Origin: Verrucomicrobiota bacterium
Lineage (GTDB): Bacteria > Verrucomicrobiota > Verrucomicrobiia > Limisphaerales > UBA9464
Assembly: GCA_029865985.1 (NCBI GenBank)
Contig: JARXAF010000190.1
Span: 1 to 43,970 of the forward strand
Direction of reading: 5' to 3'
Length of the DNA stretch: 43,970 bases
The position numbers were made by a program, and so were the translations under genes. The notes under the pieces are model-generated. The model was not told the DNA's origin, did no database searches, and saw only the letters and a program-made list of their open reading frames with translations. This document shows positions 1 through 9,000 of the stretch, one piece after another (positions within the stretch are counted from its first letter, which is position 1; each line of letters starts with the position of its first letter).

Positions 1-3000
1 GTCACCGTCCCGCCAGGGCCCGTCACCTGCACCTTGTACACGCCCGCCTGCGCCGCACCCACTCCACTCAGCCCATAAGTCTGAGAAGTCGCCCCATCAA
101 TCGGTTCATCATTCAACATCCACTGGTAGGTGAACGGCCCACTGCCGCTCGGACTCACCGTCAAGGTCGCCGTGCCCCCCGCATTCAACGTCTGCGTCGT
201 CGCCGCCGTCGTCACCGTCGGAGGCTGGATCACCGTCAACACCGCCTCACTCGAAATGCTCCCGTACGGCGTCGTCGCCGTCACACGGTACGTCCCGCTG
301 TCCGTCGCCACCGTCGATGCAAAACTCAACGTCGCCGTCTGGTTCGCCAAGGCCACGCCACCCTTGGTCCATTGGTAGGTGATCGGCGACACGCCATCAA
401 CCACCACCGACAAACTCGCCGACTGACCCAATTGCACCGACTGCGCCACCAATCCCGTCGAAAACTCCGGTGCCCGATGCGCCAGCACCACCGTGTGGAA
501 TCCACCCGCTGCCACCTGCGCTGCCTTCAAATCGTTCGGCACCACCGATTGACCAAAATGCGGCCAAGCCGTCCCGCTCCCACTGGCACCCGCTCCCCAT
601 GCCACCACCCGATTGTCCGCACCCAACACCACCGAATGGTAGTGACCCGCCGACACCGCTCTCATCGTCTCCGGAAGACCACTCAACGGAACGGTGGTTT
701 GATGGTACCCATCATCACCCCAAGCCACCAAATTGGCGCCAGCGCCGGAGATTCCGACACCATGAGCCAAACCCAAAGAAACTTGAGAAACTCCGGACAA
801 GACACCTGAAACCAAGGGAACCGATCGCCCCCTGCCTCCGATCGTGGACCACCCTCCTGCACCGCGCGCGCGGCCCAGAAGAACCGACGTTCCAGCGCTT
901 AAGGATTGGAATTGGATGGATGAATCGGTGGGTTGCGTAATCCCGGAGACTGATCCACCAGCGATCTGAATCCGCCCATCCGAATCCAACCAAGCCGTGA
1001 AGTCAGATCCAGCCACCACCTGAAAAACTCCTCCCGTTTGCAAGTTGGCACCTGCAACCGCGGCCGTGTCCGATCCCCAAGCTCGTAGGGACCCATTTTC
1101 GAGCAGCGCGACGGCATGCTCTGTTCCTGCCGCGACAGCCACGACTCGAGCCAGGAAAACCGGCGGTTGTGAGAGCGCGCCACTCGCGACGACAGATCCA
1201 TCGGCTCTCAATCCCAAAGTAAATTTCTCACCGGCCACCACCGAGATCAAATTCGTCCAGGATTCACTGAAAACCAACTGATGCTGGGAGTTGTCACCCC
1301 ATCCGCGGACGTCCACACGCGGGCGCTGGACCACGAGAAACACCGGGCCGCTGCGGACAGTGGCCACCGAGTTCCGAACGCGCAGCTCATAAGCACCGGC
1401 ATCAGCCGAGGTGACCCCGCTTCGATTCCAATTCGCGCCGGTGTGTACCCTCTGCCCGTCTCGAAACCATTCATAGATGAGAGGCTCTCCACCCATCGCA
1501 TCCGCCTGGAACTCAACCACCCCGCCTTCAAGCCCCCAAACGCTCTTGGGTGGTTTCAGGAACTTCGGTGCTTCCACCATGACCACGGTGACTTGTGCGG
1601 ATTCATGCTGTCCCAGGTCGTTGGAAACGATGACAGAGTAGTTTCCAGACCGCTCGGTGCCGGCTGAAGAAATGCTCAATGTCGAACCCGTGATGTCGGG
1701 AACACGAACGCTATTGTGGAACCATTCGTAGGAGAATGGAGCCGTGCCGATGGCCTGAACCGATAATTGCAGGGTGCCACCGGCCAGAAAATCACCACCG
1801 ACCAATGGGGTGATGATTCGAGGCGGCGCCTGCACGACGACATTCACGACTCTCGAAGTGAAACCACCGGCCGCGTCAGTGGCCGTGACCGTCACCGGAA
1901 CCGTCGCCGTTCCATCGGCATCTGGAGTGACCGACACGACCTCCAGGAACCAACCATTCTGGTAGACGGACCGCACCGAGGATCCAGGAACCACTTCCGT
2001 GTTGCTGCTGTTGACGCTCACAGCCAAGGAGCCATCCACCACACTATCCACATCGGAAATCGGCAAAGCGACCCGACGCGGCATGTCTGCCGGCAGGGAC
2101 CAATCAACACCCACCAGACGGACCAACAGATCCTGCGTCGGACCGATAACGGGAGGATCATTCACCGGTGTCACGGTCAGGGAAACAACCCCCGGGACAG
2201 AGAAAACCTGCCCATCATTGGCTCGGAAGGTGAATTGATCCTGACCGAAATAATCCGGATCGGGCGTGTAGACGGCGACTCCGTTGATCAATATGACCCG
2301 TCCATGTTCGGGCGATTCGACGACCTCGAAAGAGAGCGTATCGAAATCCACATCCGCTCCCGTCAACGTGATCGACTTCGCCGTATCTTCATCCGTCGTC
2401 ACTGTTTGAGCCGTCGCCACCGGAGCGTCATTCACCGCCGTGATGGAAATCGACACTTTCGCCACACCAGAATTCACCGCGCCGTCGTTCACCCGGAAAG
2501 TGAAGGAATCGCTGCCGTTCACATTCGCATTCGGCGTGTAGGTGAGGTTCGGTGCGGTTCCACTCAACACACCCCTCGTCGGCGGCGTCACCACCGCGTA
2601 GGTCAAGGACGCCCCCTCCACATCCGTGCCCGACAACGTGATCGGCTTCGCCGTATCCTCATCCGTCGTCACCGTCTGCGCCGTCGCCACCGGAGCGTCA
2701 TTCACACCCGTCAGTTGGATCACCAGATTGACCACCGTCGTCGCCAGACCATCGCTGACCGTCACCGCCCACGTCTCCGTCGTCGAGGCATTCAACGCAT
2801 TGATCGCGGCAGCGTTGGGCGTGAACGTGTAGTCGCCGGTTGCGGTCGTTACGGCCAGGGTTCCGTAGGTTCCTGTCTTGGTTGCGATTCCATTCATTGC
2901 AGCAACCCCAGATATCCCATACGTCAACGTCGAGCCCGCATCCACATCGGCTCCCACCAAAATCCTGGACACGCTTGCAAAGGTGTCGTTCACAGCGGTA

Positions 3001-6000
3001 TCGGCAAAGCTGATGGCACTCGACGGATATCGAACGATCACAATTCCGGAGCCGCCGGAGCCGCCGGTCCCGCTCGCATACAACCATCCACCACCACCAC
3101 CACCACCGGTGTTGGCTGCCCCCGCCGTGCCAGCCCCCCCGTTGCTTGTGCCTGCACCGCCACCACCAATTCCACCGGATCCTCCGCTAACGGAGGATCC
3201 TCCTCCGCCGCCGCCGGCATAGAAAACCGTAGCACCCGAAATATCGTAACCAACACCTGCACCGCCGTTGCCGGATTTGTTTGAAGCTGGAGAACCACCC
3301 ACCGCGCCTGCTCCGCCACCGCCACCACCCGGAAAATTGTCACTTCCAGAAGGGCCACCGTCATTCCCTTGGCCCGCAGTCCCTCTTCCCGCCGCCGCTA
3401 GTCTCCCATTGTATTGACCACCACCACCGCCGCTACCCCCATTCTTGGCAGCGAAAGCACTGGATGCACTGGTGGCTCCACCACCACCGCCACCAATGGC
3501 CCGCAGGTTTCCAAAAACACTGTCTGCACCATTGTTGCCGGCGGTTTGATTAGGCACCTGAGCACCACCAGCACCCACCGTGACGGTGATCGCCGCACCC
3601 GAGGTGACGGCATAAGCGGAGTTGTAGATCAAACCGCCACCGCCACCGCCACCCGCCGTGGAACCGCCACCGCTGCCGCCGCCGCCTACTACGAGCACCT
3701 CAACCATCCCGGAGTAATTGGGTGTGAACGTTCCGTTGGCCGTAAACGTGTGAATCACAGAACCACTCGCAGTCGTGAGCACACCACCTGTCGCCGTCAT
3801 CATCATCGAGAGCGTAGGTGCATCGTTCACTGGCGTGATGGTGATGGAAACCGTTGCCACTGCTGAATCCACTGCGCCGTCGTTCACCTTGAAGGTGAAC
3901 GCATCGCTGCCATGGACGTTGGCATTCGGAATGTAAGTCAGATTCGGTGCGGTTCCGCTCAAGACACCTCTTGTGGGTTGTGCCACCACCGAATAGGTCA
4001 ATGCTGAACCCTCCACATCCGTGCCCAAGAGCGTGATCGGCTTCGCTGTATCTTCATCCGTCGTCACCGTCTGCGCCGTCGCCACAGGAACATCATTCAC
4101 CGGAGTGATGGAAACCGACACCGTCGCCACCAAGGAATCCGCTGCACCGTCATTCGCTTTGAAGGTGAAGGAGTCGCTCCCGTTCGCATTCGCATTCGGC
4201 GTATAAGTCAGGTTCGGCGGCGTTCCACTCAAGACGCCCTTTGTCGGCGGAGTCACCACCGCATAGGTGAGCGTCGCCCCTTCCACATCCGTACCCGCTA
4301 ACGTGATGAGCTTCGCTGTGTCTTCAAGCGTCGTCACTGTTTGCCCCGTCGCCACTGGCGCGTCGTTCACCGGGACAAAACGCAGCACTCGCGAAGCCGA
4401 TACGGTCGAAGTCCCGTCAAACGCGCTGACGGTCAGTGTGCGGTCAGAAGAGTTATTGGCCGCCCCCAAATAGGTCACGTTACCAACCGTCGCAAAATAG
4501 GAGTTCAGATTGGCCACCGAGCCAACGAACGTCCGGGCAATGCTCGAGCCCCCAAGAGTAATACCGGTGCCGGGATTTCCGGTGATCACGCCATCCGAAG
4601 CCGACAGCGTCACCGTCAGGGAGGCACTGTCCGTGTCTTGAATCAGCGGAGATTCGAAGATGACATTCCCAGCCACATCTTCCGTCAACATGGAGGCTGA
4701 AGTGGGGCCTCGGACATACACTTCAAACTTCAATGGGCGATTCAAACCCGTTGAGTTCTGACAGCATCCAATGTAGTCGCCGGCCGACCAATTGACTCGG
4801 TCCATTCCCAAGCCACCGCTGACATCGTTGGACCCCTCGTTGCCGTTGGGAAAAAGACCGCCTCCGTTTTCGTTCCAACCAAAACCGAATCGAACGCGGT
4901 TGTTGCCGACAGTGCTCACGTAGTTGAAGCCAAAAAAACGCACGTCGGTCTGGGCGGAAAACACCCCGGCTCCGGCCGCCCGATAGGGAGTCGTCGCAAC
5001 TGCGTCTCGGATGAAGATCTTCTCACCCCCAGCGAAGAGTTCTCGCAGAGTTTTACCGGTATAGTTTCCCTGGGTTGGCCTTCCAGTATAAGCGGTCGTG
5101 TTGGCCGGCGTCGGCATGGATTCCCTCCAGACAAATCCATAGGATTGTCCCGTGATCGCCCCACCGGCCGTGGCCTCGGGAAAGATCACCAGGATTTCGC
5201 TGGCCGGCATGGAGTTGAAGACTTCGAACTTGGCGTCTTCGTTAAATATGTCATTCCGACGCGTGGCAGCGGTGTTGAGGGTGTTTGCCGTTGTCCAGTA
5301 GCTCGAAGAATAATTGAAGGTGGAGCCGGTGTTGGCGCCTTTCATGGCCAACATCCATCCTCCCCCGAGGGCATCGTTCATCAAGCAATAGACCGGAACG
5401 GATGCGCCGTTGAAAAAGAGTGAGTAAACCCCGTCAGCAGTGGCACCGGTTGACGCTTTGAGGGTCGAGGCATTCAGGATCGCCGCGTCTGAGCCTGATA
5501 TCGTCACTTGAGGCGCGTCGTTCACGGGGGTGACGGTGAGGGTCGCAGTCGCGGCGTTGAGCGAGTAGGAAGCGCTCGCATCAATGTCGAGATACGTGGT
5601 TCCAATATTGAGCAACGGGTAGTGTCCAGATCCGCCGACTTGGGACCCTGCCAAAGCCAAGACCTGAGCAGCACTTAACCGCGCCCAGAGGGCCATGGAG
5701 GAAGGCACATAGCTGTTCTGGGCTCCTCCTGCGCCTCCCATCACGAGGCCTGTTTTCTTTTCGTTCCCTGTTCCATGATCGAGGTAGAGGGCCTTGAAAG
5801 TCTGATTATCCGGAAACTGTCCGTAATCGAGTTGCGGGTTGCTCCCATTGTTTACGACCAACCCATACACCCCACCATAACCGGCCCCGAAACTCTTGTT
5901 TCTCAGGTACATCTGAGTGGGCATGTTCGGAGCTCCCGTCAGTGTCCGCACTGTCACCAGTGATTGATCTGCATGCGTGCTGCCAACCGCGAATGAATTC

Positions 6001-9000
6001 AGAAGGTTGCCTTGGGAGAATATCGGAGGACTGGTGGCCGATCCGTCAAAGCTCATGCCCGACGCATTGGGCAGAGCAAATGCGACAGCATGGTTGTAGG
6101 AAGCGATCCCCCCCACCGGAAAGCCTCCACCGGCGACGGTCCATGACAGGGCCAACTCGGAACTACTCTTCAGGAGACTGAGGGCTGGAAGCACCGCGGA
6201 CCCTGAACGCACCACCGATGAAAAGGTTCCCGAGGCGGCATTCAGGAACCCTCCCAGGCTGGCATCGGCTCCATAGGCTACCAAAGCCCACGCTCGCCCG
6301 TCGATCGATGTCACATCCACCAAGGAGGCATCGACTCCACTAACCTGATCCCAGGCGCGGTATTGGATGGTGGCTGTGCCATTGAAATCAGGGTTCGGCA
6401 AAAACCGCACCCGATGAAGTTCATCCCCTTTGAGCAATCGCGCCGATGCCGAACTCACGCCAGACAACGAACTCCAGCTTCCCCCGCCGTTGATGGTGTA
6501 TTGCCAGGAACCGTTGCTGGCATCAATCGACGTGATCGCGATGCCCTTGAGGGCGCCGGCGTCCCCATCTGAACCGGCGTTCGCAAGCACCAAAACCGAC
6601 GTGCCCGGATTGTCCGCCAGAGCCACATCCTCCGCGATCGAGGTCAACGTTGCGTTTCCAGCCACTGGGGAGTCGTTCACCGAAGCCAATGTCATGGTGA
6701 CCGTAGCCTCACCCGACCACGCCGATCCATCGGATGCCTTCACGCTGAAGATCCTAGATCCCTGTTGATTGGCCGCTGGCGTATATGTCAAAGACCCCAA
6801 CTGGGCCACCGGGATCACTTGGGCGGCACTCACCGCGGAGCCGGCCAAACTCAAGACTCCCGTCTCTGGCAGGGACACGATCTGGATGCTGCTCATCGCA
6901 GCCCCTTCCGGGTCGGTGTAGAACGGTGAAAACAAACCGGATGAGAAGGTCAGCGGAATGTCTTCAGTCCCAGCAACCCCGATGGCCGCGAGGGTCGGGG
7001 GCATCTGAACGGAGAACACCGCACTGAATGCCGAAATGCACAGCGGGGCGAACGTGAAATCGGCACGGATGGAGTAGGTTTCTCCTCCGGCAAAGGTCAG
7101 CCGTGCATAAGGACTCGAGGCCACGTTCGACAGTGCTGACTGAATCTCGAACTGCGCCCAATAGGGATCCGAGCCGATCCACGTCGCAGGCCCGCTGTAG
7201 AGGTCCAACAATTGGATCGTCTCGACCTGATTCGGATTGATCCCCGAACCGGTGAATTGCCGCAGATCGATTGACAGCAAACTGCGTCCGGTGCCGCGAC
7301 CGTTTCGAACCACGTTAGCCCACTCGACTTGCCCCCCGGTGGACGCTGCTTTGTAGCCACTGCTGAACTTGAGCCTGTAGGCACTGTTCAAGACTCCCGT
7401 CATCGTCAGGTTGGCGAAGGTCGCTACGCCGTTCACCGCATTGACGGTCAGGGCGCCACTTAAGGCACCACCGGTTCCGGAATCGATGGATACCGTGACG
7501 GCTCCAGTGTTGGCGGTCCGGTTCCCTTGGCTGTCCCGTATCTCCACCACCGTCGACGGGTTGATTAATACACCACTGACCACGCCCGATGGCTGCGTGG
7601 TGATCGCCAGCTGAGTAGGCGGCGGCACATTGACCTGGATGGTGAGTTCCACGCTAGCCGTCGCCACTCCGTCCGACACAGTGAGGGTGTAAGCCTCAGA
7701 AGCGGAGAACTGCAGAGGATTGATACCCGCCGCCGATGGCGCGAACGAATAGGCTCCGGTCGCGGTATTGAGGGTCAGGGTTCCGAAGGAGCCCGTCTGG
7801 GCCACCTGGCCTGCGGTGGCGGTCGCCGCGCCGCCTTGGATTCCATACACCAGCGTTGTGGTTGGATCGGGGTCGGTTCCGCTGACAGAACCAGAAATCG
7901 CCGGAAAAACCGTCTGGGTGGCTGAACCCGTGACAATGAGTGAGCGAGTGGGTGACGTTGTGCTGTAGCGGACAATGACCACTCCCGATCCCCCCGCCCC
8001 ACCCAATCCCTCCGGATCACCACCACCGCCACCACCGCCGGAGTTCGGCGTCCCGGCCGCACCCTGAGCCCAGTTTGAACGAGCGCCCGCTCCGCCTCCA
8101 CCTGCACCTCCATTACCCCCGAACGTGGTCGGAAATACCGTATTGTTGTTGGCACCACCACCTCCTCCTCCGCCGTAGTAGATTGAACTCCCTGAAATGG
8201 AATGGCTGACACCCGCGCCTCCGTTGCCACCGGGCGAAGAAGCGGTGGCGTAGCCATAACCGTCCGCTCCCCAAAGTCCACGAGTGCCCACTCCACCGGC
8301 GCCACCACCGCCTCCGCCGGCAACATAACCATCGTTGGCCGCACCATCGGCTCCCCGAAACCCTTGGGTCGCCGCTCCGGAGGCCGCGGAGGTATCGCCG
8401 CCGGTGCCACCACTCGACGCACCCGATAAACCCGCTCCCCGAAATGCGCCACCGCCACCGCCACCGAACGCCATCAACGAACCAAAGCTCGAGGAGCCTC
8501 CGTTAGCGCCGGCGAGAACCGTGCCGTTCAATGTTCCCCCGGCTCCTCCCGCTCCGACAGTGACCGTGACCGATTGAGCGGCCGTCACCGGGAAACTGTT
8601 TTGATAAACAACTCCACCGGCGCCGCCGCCGCCACTGCCACCACCCCCGCCGCTGCCTACCACCAAAACCTCCACGGCCCCGGATACCGCCGGCACAAAA
8701 CTCCCACTATTGCGAAAGGTATGAATGGTTGAGCCGCCGATTCGAGTCACCTCGCCCCCGGCACCCTCTGCGACGAACCCCAAGGTCGGGGGCACGTTGG
8801 ACATTGAAGCATGGACGAGGACGGGATCTTCGAGAGTGGTGTAAAAACGCAACTCGCCAATGGTTCCCCGAAACCACCGAGTCGAGGTGTCCCTCTCTCG
8901 GCCAAACCGAATCAAGTCGGTGACAATCCCTGAGCCTCCATCGCTCACCAAGCTGCCTTTCAAGACGCCATCGATGTAGAACCGGGCTGTCTGGTCACCC

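Noticed and set aside
1767-3284. A 505-codon plus-strand frame, and many other frames within 1-9632 on the plus strand
   Set aside because: They are shadows of the giant minus-strand gene: rich in His, Arg and Pro, lacking motifs and signals, and covering repeat DNA.
2157-4361. CRISPR-like array
   Set aside because: The repeats are 270-bp coding units without short spacers and belong to one reading frame.
7775-8464. A 229-codon minus-strand frame in the first glycine-rich module
   Set aside because: It is in a different frame from the giant gene over the GGN-codon tract and has no domain.
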